Below are positions 1 through 6,329 of a stretch of DNA of 12,522 bases, one piece after another; positions within the stretch are counted from its first letter, which is position 1; each line of letters begins with the position of its first letter. The notes under the pieces were generated by a model. It did not search any database. It was given only the letters and a program-made list of their open reading frames with translations, and was not told where the DNA came from. The position numbers and the translations under genes are program-made. Where the stretch lies: contig SLFT01000460.1 in the NCBI GenBank assembly GCA_007124105.1, forward strand, positions 1 to 12,522, read 5' to 3'. This DNA comes from Candidatus Hydrogenedentota bacterium. GTDB taxonomy: Bacteria; Hydrogenedentota; Hydrogenedentia; Hydrogenedentales; CAITNO01.

Positions 1-1430
1 CAGAGGACCCCACGCCGCCCGGGATGCCGCTACTGCGCTGGGTCGAACCACGTCATGCCCAGCACTATACCCGTCGTTGGGAACACGACCACCAATGGGA
101 GATGGCGACAGCTTTCTTCAACGGCGCGGGGATGTTGCTCTGGGAGAATATATTCGGTTCCTTCAATCCCTACAGCGCCGAAGACGCGCGCCTCTGGAAG
201 CGATGTTCCGCCATACTTCGCGATTTTCACCATGTATTCACGTCCGACTTATGGGACCCGTTTTATCCGTCGTTACATCACGACCTGTATATTCACCGTT
301 GGCCCGGCGCTCCAACCACACTTTTTACCCTGCGCAACATGGGCGACCCCATAAAACACGGACTGTTAATGCGGTGGCAACTGCCCTCCCACGTTCGCGC
401 GGACGATATGGAGATTTATGATGTATGGCGCGGCCAGACTGCGCGCTGGGAGATGTCGGAATTTGGCTGGGTGCAGGTGTGGGGCGACATCGAGACCTTG
501 GGATGCATAGCGGTGACCTTTGGGGACGACCCGAAGTTGGCGAACCTGTTAACACACCAGGCCGCGCTTACGGCGGCGACGTATCCAGAAAACACGAACG
601 CGCTTCCCGTTCCTGCGTTAACGCGTATGTCTGCGACAACACCGACACGTGCCGCCACACCTCAGGAAGACATGGTATTTGTGCCCCGTGGAACCGCGAA
701 CATGCGCTTCACACATCAACGCCGTGAGTGCGGTTGTTATCCGGACCCTGGCAGCGATGATATGGCGCATCACGACTTTATCTGGGGACATCCGCAGGAC
801 GGAACAGTATCACACGATTACACCGTGGAGACAGCCGCCTTCTTCATTGACGAGACACAGGTAACCAACCGCGCTTTCAAACAGTTTCTTGATGACACAG
901 GCTACAAACCAAAGCACGACCACAATTTTCTTAAGCACTGGAATGGCGATATCATGCCCGAGGACATCGCCGAGTTTCCGGTGGTTTATGTTGACCTTGA
1001 AGACGCGCGCGCTTATGCGCGCTGGGCGGGCAAACGGCTGCCAACCGAGGCTGAGTGGCAACGAGCCGCCCAGGGCGATGACGGGCGACGCTGGCCCTGG
1101 GGCAATGTGTTTGATCCCGACAAATGTCCGCCAGCCGATAATAAGCCCATGCCGGCGCGTTCTCTACCCGAAAGTCGAAGCCCTTACGGCTGTTATCTTA
1201 TGGCAGGCAATGTTTGGGAATGGACGGAAAGCGAACGAGACGATGGGAGAACGCGTTTTTGCATGATACGCGGAGGCTCGCATTATCATATCGAAGGCAG
1301 CGGCTGGTATGTGACAGGCGGGCCACAGCCCCTGGACAAACACACAAAGTTTCTATTGCTGTGGCCCGGACTTGACCGTTGCGCTACCATCGGTTTCCGA
1401 TGCGTTAAAGACACAGCAGCGCCGGGGTAA
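1..1430 (+). CDS. Glycosidase-like region fused to a C-terminal FGE/SUMF1-like domain (5' partial)
   Basis: The reading frame is open to the left edge of the window (in-frame codons from base 3), so the start lies upstream. ATG 24 is only the first internal Met, and no ribosome binding site precedes it. Numbering from that Met: residues 1-85 (AFFNGAGMLLWENIFGS) resemble the end of a (beta/alpha)8 glycoside-hydrolase barrel. Residues 88-170 look like the small beta-sandwich that often follows such barrels. Residues 180-212 are a Pro/Thr/Ala-rich linker. Residues 215-463 form an FGE-sulfatase/C-type-lectin fold, shown by FIDETQVTN, KRLPTEAEW, AGNVWEW, MIRGGS and GFRCV. The C-terminal RGGS-to-GFR segment does not show the spaced Cys pair of true formylglycine-generating enzymes, so sulfatase activation is unlikely and ligand binding or another FGE-family role is more plausible. 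The FGE call is firm; the glycosidase call is a fold-level impression without a family. A TPR/membrane gene follows closely. Confidence 0.72.
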   Translation, partial: EDPTPPGMPLLRWVEPRHAQHYTRRWEHDHQWEMATAFFNGAGMLLWENIFGSFNPYSAEDARLWKRCSAILRDFHHVFTSDLWDPFYPSLHHDLYIHRWPGAPTTLFTLRNMGDPIKHGLLMRWQLPSHVRADDMEIYDVWRGQTARWEMSEFGWVQVWGDIETLGCIAVTFGDDPKLANLLTHQAALTAATYPENTNALPVPALTRMSATTPTRAATPQEDMVFVPRGTANMRFTHQRRECGCYPDPGSDDMAHHDFIWGHPQDGTVSHDYTVETAAFFIDETQVTNRAFKQFLDDTGYKPKHDHNFLKHWNGDIMPEDIAEFPVVYVDLEDARAYARWAGKRLPTEAEWQRAAQGDDGRRWPWGNVFDPDKCPPADNKPMPARSLPESRSPYGCYLMAGNVWEWTESERDDGRTRFCMIRGGSHYHIEGSGWYVTGGPQPLDKHTKFLLLWPGLDRCATIGFRCVKDTAAPG

Positions 1431-1457
1431 ATACGCAACAGAAAAGCAGGCTTGATT

Positions 1458-2303
1458 ATGGACAGGAATGAAGCGCTCGAATTATTTTCGAGGGCCGATG
1501 CAATGTTTCGTCAGGGAAACTACGAGAAATCGTTGAACGCCTTACGCGAACTTGCTCGAGTCTTTCCGGACGACAAGACAGTTTTGTATGCTAGGGCACT
1601 GTGTCTTGAACGGCTTGAACGTCGTGTCGAGGCGGTGCGGTTGTGTGACAGGCTTGTGCGGGAACACCACTACGACAAGGCCGTAATCCTTAAAGCGCGT
1701 CTCATCACTACGCCCAGCGACCCGCCCCCGGGCGCTAACGAGGATGAGGCTGCTACGATTTGTGCATGGCCAACACGCGCGGATATCCTTAAGACCGAGC
1801 CGGAACGGCATCAGATACCGACACCCACTACAGCAGCCAACTTTTCCTGGATAGCGGGAATGGGCATTGTCGTTTGCGCTTTCCTGGCATTACTGCCGGT
1901 GTTAATTATTTTCTTCGCACAAGCGGACACAACTGTACCCGGCGCCCTGCCCACACTGTTTCCGGGACGTGTTGTCATAGTTTATGGGATTACGCTTTGC
2001 AGCGCAATTAGTGTTATTATATTTTGCGTGGTGATTGTTGACCACAATGTTTCTATCTCCCCACGGCGGGTGTTTCTAGGCGCAACTGCATGTGGTGGAT
2101 TAGTCGCTTTACTTCCCGGCCCCGGATGGCTGGCCGCAGTGGCAATATTGTATAAGGGATTCGGGTTGTCCTTACTGAAAAGTACGGGACTTGTTGTGGT
2201 GGGTCTGGGTGTACAGCTAATCGCTGTTGCGATTATTCTCTATACATTAGATATAACAAGCATCCACAGCGTCTATATGGAATTGAGGGCAGGATATGGG
2301 TAG
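1458..2303 (+). CDS. TPR-containing multi-spanning membrane protein
   Basis: This encodes a 281-residue protein of unknown role. I prefer ATG 1458 over the in-frame TTG 1452 because AGCAGG at 1445-1450 sits about 7 nt upstream of it. Residues 1-80 have the alternating helix pattern of two to three tetratricopeptide-like repeats (ALELFSRADAMFRQGNYEKS and ERLERRVEAVRLCDRLV are typical TPR wording), which would bind a partner protein in the cytoplasm. Residues 85-128 are a Pro/Thr-rich linker. Four hydrophobic segments follow at roughly 131-154, 171-194, 205-232 and 243-264, so the C-terminal half is an integral membrane domain; the third contains an LLPGPGW turn. The gene starts 27 nt after the FGE-fusion gene and is probably co-transcribed with it. 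A kinase gene lies 450 bp downstream. A TPR plus membrane anchor is a common scaffold arrangement, but no specific function can be assigned. Confidence 0.75.
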   Translation: MDRNEALELFSRADAMFRQGNYEKSLNALRELARVFPDDKTVLYARALCLERLERRVEAVRLCDRLVREHHYDKAVILKARLITTPSDPPPGANEDEAATICAWPTRADILKTEPERHQIPTPTTAANFSWIAGMGIVVCAFLALLPVLIIFFAQADTTVPGALPTLFPGRVVIVYGITLCSAISVIIFCVVIVDHNVSISPRRVFLGATACGGLVALLPGPGWLAAVAILYKGFGLSLLKSTGLVVVGLGVQLIAVAIILYTLDITSIHSVYMELRAGYG

Positions 2304-2427
2304 TCACGAACAAATCTCTGTTGAGTGCGAGCGCTTTAATCAATCTACACTTGCTGTTGCCCTGAAGACAAACCCGATTCGTTTATTATGGTTATACTGT
2401 CTTAGGCCTGGCATACGACAGTAGTAT

Positions 2428-2456
2428 TTGTGTCAATGAAACAAATATGCTATAGT
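2428..2456 (+). promoter_or_regulatory. Candidate extended -10 promoter for the receptor-like kinase
   Basis: TTGTGT (2428-2433) and TATAGT (2451-2456) are separated by 17 bp, and a TGC triplet directly before the -10 makes it TGnTATAGT, an extended -10. The -35 is only a half match. Predicted transcription would begin near 2463 and run about 290 nt to the kinase start, giving a long leader. Pattern match only. Confidence 0.35.
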
Positions 2457-2480
2457 TAGTGTTTATCATGATGGTTGGTT

Positions 2481-2508
2481 TTGGCTTTTGATAGTAGGCT
2501 ACTATACG
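2481..2508 (+). promoter_or_regulatory. Candidate promoter overlapped by a 15-bp palindromic operator
   Basis: TTGGCT (2481-2486) and TATACG (2503-2508) are 16 bp apart. ATAGTAG-G-CTACTAT at 2491-2505 is a perfect 7+1+7 palindrome that fills the spacer and enters the -10, the usual position for a repressor operator. The same promoter wording with the same spacing, TTGGAT-16-TATACT, lies upstream of the second kinase at 5271. The palindrome is certain; the promoter role is inferred. Confidence 0.4.
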
Positions 2509-2652
2509 CTGTATACGTATATTGGCCCGCTATGACCTGACTGTTTTTTACAGGCGTATTAATATGCGCAGGATATTTCGTGTTAGGATGGCCGACCCAA
2601 GAGATATAGGCATCAAGCGCAACATTGTTTTAAGGCAATATCGAACAGATAT

Positions 2653-2664
2653 AACAGGCCTGTT
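2653..2664. repeat. Palindrome AACAGGCCTGTT, copy 1
   Basis: This is a perfect 12-bp palindrome 87 nt before the receptor-kinase start codon. Its 10-bp core ACAGGCCTGT recurs at 5329-5338 upstream of the other kinase gene; I saw no other copy of CAGGCCTG in the window. It may be a protein-binding site or, in RNA, a small self-complementary element. Confidence 0.5.
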
Positions 2665-2690
2665 CTGATGGCCCATTGGAGGCTATATTT

Positions 2691-2759
2691 ATGAGAGTGC
2701 CGCTGAACAAAAGGCAATTACAGTGTGAACGCCTTGGGAAAGCGATAGTCTATGGCTGA
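2691..2759 (+). CDS. Putative 22-residue leader peptide overlapping the kinase start
   Basis: ATG 2691 has a full GGAGG Shine-Dalgarno at 2678-2682, 8 nt upstream, clearly the best ribosome binding site in this region. The frame encodes MRVPLNKRQLQCERLGKAIV followed by Tyr-Gly, then stops at TGA 2757-2759. It overlaps the kinase ATG (2752) by 8 nt in another frame. The kinase itself has only a weak GGGAAA 11 nt or more upstream. This layout fits translational coupling, with ribosomes ending the leader and restarting at the kinase ATG. The peptide resembles nothing known to me, and its small size means chance cannot be excluded. Confidence 0.42.
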   Translation: MRVPLNKRQLQCERLGKAIVYG

Positions 2760-4932
2760 CAAAACTAAAGAGCTGTGTGGAACAACTATTGGGGGCCGAT
2801 ACCACATTTTAGAGGTGTTGGGCGAGGGCGGTATGGGCGCTGTCTATCTTGCCGACGACAATGATCTGGGCCGTCAAGTCGCCATCAAGATATTGCGCGA
2901 CTCGTTGCTTGACAATCCCGCGCTGGCGCGCCGCCTCGAGATGGAATGCACCCTGCTTGCGCACTTGGGTTCTCATCCAAACATTGTTACGCTTCTCGAT
3001 CGCCAGACCATTGACAATAAAACCATCCTCGTGATGGAATACGTGGCGGGCGAAGACCTTTCCGATGTTATTCAACGCACCTTCCAGCGTACCCCATTTG
3101 GCAAGGGGAAAGGCGATGTCCTGAGCGAAAAGGTTTTAATGCTTACCCCGCGTAATGCCATCCTGGTCGCCATGCAGTGTTTGAAAGCGCTGGACTACGC
3201 GCACAGTCGCGGTGTATTACACCGCGACATTAAACCCAGCAACATCATGGTGCGCAGAGAGCATAGCGGCGCGGTTATCGCAAAGTTGATGGACTTCGGC
3301 ATTGCCAAGACCTTGAAAGAAAGCACAAACGAAACGGCGCATACCCGTCTCACAAAGACAGAAGACAGAGCGCCTGGCACGCCCGCGTACATGGCGCCCG
3401 AGCAAATTGACCCCGGGCGGTTTGGCGAGATAGGACCGGCAACGGACCTCTACGCGTTTGGCGTCATGTTCTATGAAATGCTTACGGGCGAACTGCCTTT
3501 CAAGGGCGGCTACACCGAATTGATGCATGCCCATACCAACACGCGTCCGCCAAGTCCGCGCGAAATCAATCCCGCAATTAAAGCCGAACTGGCCCATGTG
3601 GTTATTCGCGCATTGCAGAAATCGCCGGCGAATCGTTTCAAGACGGCGGGCGAAATGCTTGATGCGTTGCAGGAATCTGTCGGCATGGCCCAAACGTATG
3701 CCCAGCAATCAAGCAAGACCGCGCGGGCCGAGTTTGAAGCGACCGAGGATGTCACAAAAAAACGGTATCCCACGCGACGGATAGCGCTTTTGGTAATTAT
3801 GGCGGCAGTGCTGGGAGTGGGGTTCTGGCAGGGATGGTTGAATGTCTGGTTCCAAGACGCATCCACCCCCTCCCCTACCGTTACTGACGCGGAACTCCTT
3901 GAACAGGCGCGCAACACAACTTTAACGCTCCGGGATGCGGCGGATACCCCCGAGGTACATAAATATGCCAAGGACGAATGGGATGCCGCCGAGCAAGTGA
4001 TGCAGCAAGCCGTTGAAACGGACAGTCCGGAGGAAGCACTCCGTTTGTACAGGGAAGCCGGCAGGCTCTTTGGCAACACCCCGGGCATTGCCTTCGAGCG
4101 AGAAAAGCGCGCAGAGGAAGAACGCGCTGAACAAGAAGGAGCGGAGGCGGAAGAGACCGAAGAACAAGCCGAGCCGGAACCAGCCGAGCAGGAGAAAACA
4201 AAAGTTGTTGATTTGGGCGGCGGCATACAACTGGAACTAGCCTGGATTCCACCCGGCACCTTCCAGATGGGAAGCGGCGGCAGACGAGGCAGTTCACGTT
4301 CTCCCAGGCAGCAAACCGGGCCCCAAGACGAAGGGCCGTCGCATACCGTGCGCATTACGCAAGGGTTCTGGATGGGAATGCATGAAGTGACCCAGAAACA
4401 ATGGGTTCATATCATGGGCTATAATCCCTCGCGATTCACCAGCGAGCCGCAGCGTCCCGTTGAACAAGTGAGCTGGAACGATTCTCAGGCGTTCCTGGCA
4501 CGATTAAACGAAAGAACCAGTGTGGGCACTTTCCGCCTGCCAACTGAGGCTGAGTGGGAATATGCCTGTCGCGCGGGCGCCGTCACGGCGTATACCTTTG
4601 GAAACGACCTGGTGTCGTTGCCTGATTACGCCTGGTATGCCAGTAATAGCAACGCCACAACGCGTCCCGTAGGCCAAAAACGGCCAAACTCTTGGGGACT
4701 TTACGATATGCACGGCAATGTCTCCGAGTGGGTTCAGGATTGGTATGCCCCCGACACGTACCAGCGCGGCGCCGCCATAGACCCGCGAGGGCCGCGGGAT
4801 GGCGTGTTCAAGGTCCGGCGCGGCGGCGCTTGGAGCAACAATCATTCACTGTTGCGCTCCGCATACCGTTCTCACGATCTACCAGGAACACACTCTGATA
4901 TGGTGGGTTTCCGTGTGGTATTGGTTCAATAA
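2752..4932 (+). CDS. Receptor-like Ser/Thr protein kinase with a C-terminal FGE/SUMF1-like sensor domain
   Basis: This 726-residue transmembrane kinase has a complete Hanks-type catalytic domain at about 14-308: glycine loop GEGGMG (24-29), VAIK Lys46, a Glu in EMECTLL near 64-66, HRDIKPSN (157-164) with Asp159 and Asn164, DFG (181-183), activation-loop GTPAYMAPEQ (209-218) and TDLYAFGV. It should therefore be active on Ser/Thr substrates in the cytoplasm. A basic juxtamembrane stretch (KKRYPTRR) precedes one membrane span (343-360), placing the rest outside. Residues 376-440 are helical, 445-485 a charged Glu/Ala/Arg coiled-coil stalk, and 489-726 an FGE-fold domain (IPPGTFQMGS, FRLPTEAEWEYACRAGA, DMHGNVSEW, RRGGAWS, GFRVV). 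The RGGAW-to-GFRVV segment has no cysteine, so formylglycine synthesis is not expected; a ligand-binding role is the better guess. Kinase-FGE fusions are known in PVC-type bacteria. Start ATG 2752 lies 13 residues before the kinase fold; its own ribosome site is weak, and a short leader ORF overlaps it. Confidence 0.93.
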   Translation: MADKTKELCGTTIGGRYHILEVLGEGGMGAVYLADDNDLGRQVAIKILRDSLLDNPALARRLEMECTLLAHLGSHPNIVTLLDRQTIDNKTILVMEYVAGEDLSDVIQRTFQRTPFGKGKGDVLSEKVLMLTPRNAILVAMQCLKALDYAHSRGVLHRDIKPSNIMVRREHSGAVIAKLMDFGIAKTLKESTNETAHTRLTKTEDRAPGTPAYMAPEQIDPGRFGEIGPATDLYAFGVMFYEMLTGELPFKGGYTELMHAHTNTRPPSPREINPAIKAELAHVVIRALQKSPANRFKTAGEMLDALQESVGMAQTYAQQSSKTARAEFEATEDVTKKRYPTRRIALLVIMAAVLGVGFWQGWLNVWFQDASTPSPTVTDAELLEQARNTTLTLRDAADTPEVHKYAKDEWDAAEQVMQQAVETDSPEEALRLYREAGRLFGNTPGIAFEREKRAEEERAEQEGAEAEETEEQAEPEPAEQEKTKVVDLGGGIQLELAWIPPGTFQMGSGGRRGSSRSPRQQTGPQDEGPSHTVRITQGFWMGMHEVTQKQWVHIMGYNPSRFTSEPQRPVEQVSWNDSQAFLARLNERTSVGTFRLPTEAEWEYACRAGAVTAYTFGNDLVSLPDYAWYASNSNATTRPVGQKRPNSWGLYDMHGNVSEWVQDWYAPDTYQRGAAIDPRGPRDGVFKVRRGGAWSNNHSLLRSAYRSHDLPGTHSDMVGFRVVLVQ

Positions 4933-5270
4933 TGTGACATAATCCAAAGACAGTATCAACACCTTTTTTGCTTTTGCAGCATCCATTTATATACACTACA
5001 GATGCCGTTTGAGGTTTTTGCAACCATGTAGTGAACGGTCATTACAGTATGGCTGCGCGTACCACCAGAATGATGACAGTCGAAAGGCGTACGGAAGACG
5101 ACTGCCTCATTGAGGCGAGAAGGGCAACGCAGTTGCCAGGGTATTTTCACGCGTGGTCAGGTGAAAAACCGGCGGCGGCGATTGAATTATGGGGATTGAT
5201 TGTAGTGTCGCTGTCATTGTTTGCTTGAAGGTTGCCGTTCTCTTTGTGAAAGGTATATACCGTAAATCTG

Positions 5271-5298
5271 TTGGATACAAATTTGCATACCGTATACT
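5271..5298 (+). promoter_or_regulatory. Candidate promoter for the soluble kinase and beta-helix genes
   Basis: TTGGAT (5271-5276) and TATACT (5293-5298) are 16 bp apart, about 95 nt before the kinase ATG. GTATAC followed by ATTGGC (5292-5306) mirrors GTATAC followed by ATTGGC at 2511-2526 upstream of the other kinase. No terminator lies between this site and the beta-helix gene, so it could serve both genes. Confidence 0.45.
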
Positions 5299-5328
5299 GC
5301 ATTGGCGCAACGCATGAGATTGTCATGG

Positions 5329-5338
5329 ACAGGCCTGT
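5329..5338. repeat. Palindrome ACAGGCCTGT, copy 2
   Basis: This perfect 10-bp palindrome is shared with 2654-2663; the match extends one base to ACAGGCCTGTT. It lies about 30 nt downstream of the candidate -10 and 53 nt before the kinase start, so it would fall in the transcribed leader. Confidence 0.5.
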
Positions 5339-5391
5339 TGTCCCTGTTGCGCTTTTGAATACGGGAGGCATAAATATCAGGATGTTGCGCG

Positions 5392-6294
5392 ATGGTAAAG
5401 TTTGAACCAGGCAGTGTGATTGCCGACAGATATATCATCAAGAAGAGGCTTGGAAAAGGGGGAATGGGTGTGGTGTTTCTCGCGGAGGATATTAAGGCAA
5501 AGCGGATTGTAGCACTGAAAACGCTCCTGGATAAGTATGCTGCAAATCAGCACGCTGCGGTACGCTTTGTTCGTGAAGCCAACACGCTTGTCCGGCTGGA
5601 CCACCCTGGCATCATGAAAATTTACGACGCGCGACAGTGGCAGGGCACCCTGTTTTATGTCATGGAATATGTGGAAGGTAAGAGTATTTATGAGTGGCTG
5701 AAAGAGAAAAAGACGTTGCCCCTCAATTCGGTTGTGCGTGTGTTGTGTCTTATCGCAGACGCACTGACCCACGCCCACCGCCTTACCATACATCGCGATC
5801 TTGCCCCGGAGAATGTAATGGTGCTGCCCAATGGTTCCGTGCGTTTGCTGGACTTTGGGTTGGCGAAGTTGGACGACCGCTACAAGGATTTGACCTGCGC
5901 CGACACCAATCTGGGACGTATCGAATACATCGCTCCCGAGCAACAGATAGCGCCCGCAAAGGTTGACAAGCGCGCGGACATCTATCCATTAGGCATTATG
6001 TTTTTTGAAATGCTGGTGGGAAGGCGGCCAAAATTTGGCGAAAAGATAACGACCTTTTGCCCTGAATTACCCCCTGAAGCGGATGAGTTCATGCGCAGGG
6101 CCACCGCGGCCGACCCGGATGACCGCATACCCACAGCCCACGCCTTCCGTGATGAACTGTTGCGTGTTTACAAGATAGCAAAGGGTGAGCTGCCTTCCAC
6201 GGCAAGCGCAAGTGTTGACGCGCCCAGCGATGGTTTTCTCAAGAAGATTACCGGATGGGTGACGGGACTATTCAAAAAAAAGGGGGCTGCCTGA
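5392..6294 (+). CDS. Soluble Hanks-type Ser/Thr protein kinase with HRDLAPEN catalytic loop
   Basis: This 300-residue protein is almost entirely kinase domain (about 13-260). It shows glycine loop GKGGMG (21-26), ALK Lys43, Glu62 in FVREANTL, HRDLAPEN (134-141) with Asp136 and Asn141, DFG (154-156), IAPEQ (180-184) and KRADIYPLG (193-201). The catalytic-loop Lys normal for Ser/Thr kinases (HRDLKPEN) is Ala137, as in the HRDLAARN loop of tyrosine kinases; all other catalytic residues remain, so activity is likely but substrate preference may differ. There is no membrane span. The tail GFLKKITGWVTGLFKKKGAA (281-300) alternates hydrophobic and Lys residues like an amphipathic membrane-binding helix. 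Start ATG 5392 has AGGA at 5379-5382 about 9 nt upstream, and the fold begins soon after. The beta-helix gene follows 35 nt later, probably on the same transcript. Confidence 0.9.
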   Translation: MVKFEPGSVIADRYIIKKRLGKGGMGVVFLAEDIKAKRIVALKTLLDKYAANQHAAVRFVREANTLVRLDHPGIMKIYDARQWQGTLFYVMEYVEGKSIYEWLKEKKTLPLNSVVRVLCLIADALTHAHRLTIHRDLAPENVMVLPNGSVRLLDFGLAKLDDRYKDLTCADTNLGRIEYIAPEQQIAPAKVDKRADIYPLGIMFFEMLVGRRPKFGEKITTFCPELPPEADEFMRRATAADPDDRIPTAHAFRDELLRVYKIAKGELPSTASASVDAPSDGFLKKITGWVTGLFKKKGAA

Positions 6295-6311
6295 TTGTTG
6301 TCTGCCAACAA
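6295..6311 (+). repeat. Small inverted repeat between the kinase and beta-helix genes
   Basis: TTGTTG and CAACAA form a 6-bp AT-rich stem with a 5-nt loop directly after the kinase stop codon. There is no T tract, so it is too weak for a terminator and consistent with read-through into the beta-helix gene. Confidence 0.25.
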
Positions 6312-6329
6312 CGTTAGGGAAGGAAACTT

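Larger units (their letters stand above)
2304..2751 (+). other. 448-bp intergenic region with regulatory candidates upstream of the receptor-like kinase
   Basis: No convincing long gene lies here. The region is AT-richer than its flanks and holds two promoter-like elements, a 15-bp palindrome, the palindrome AACAGGCCTGTT and a short leader ORF overlapping the kinase start; these have their own entries. A 34-codon ORF at 2564-2668 (MRRIFRVRMADPRDIGIKRN at its start) has a weak AGG 9 nt upstream and no recognisable homology; I do not call it a gene. No clear terminator follows the TPR gene: there is no GC-rich hairpin with a T run. Confidence 0.6.
4933..5391 (+). other. 459-bp intergenic region between the two kinase genes
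   Basis: No convincing gene. A frame from GTG 5031 (first ATG 5049) to 5228 encodes up to 65 residues with a hydrophobic end (LWGLIVVSLSLFA) but has no ribosome binding site or recognisable similarity. A 7-bp inverted repeat CACTACA/TGTAGTG (4994-5000, 5027-5033) has a 26-nt loop and no T run, so it is not a standard terminator. A 14-codon ORF at 5314-5358 (MRLSWTGLLSLLRF) contains the ACAGGCCTGT palindrome. The GGGAGG at 5363-5368 is too far from ATG 5392 to be its ribosome site. Promoter and palindrome have separate entries. Confidence 0.55.

Noticed and set aside
2564..2668. 34-codon plus-strand ORF before the receptor kinase
   Set aside because: Only a weak AGG upstream, unfamiliar sequence, and it ends within the regulatory region; there is nothing to separate it from chance.
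3510..4355. Minus-strand open frame of 281 codons, Ser/Ala/Cys rich
   Set aside because: It is the mirror of the kinase gene; the low-complexity Ser/Cys composition comes from antisense reading of the Glu/Ala coiled-coil stalk.
4994..5033. Inverted repeat CACTACA/TGTAGTG as terminator of the receptor-kinase gene
   Set aside because: 26-nt loop, AT-containing 7-bp stem and no T tract after it.
5031..5228. 65-codon plus-strand ORF between the kinases with a hydrophobic C-terminus
   Set aside because: GTG start or later ATG, neither with a ribosome site; no recognisable domain.
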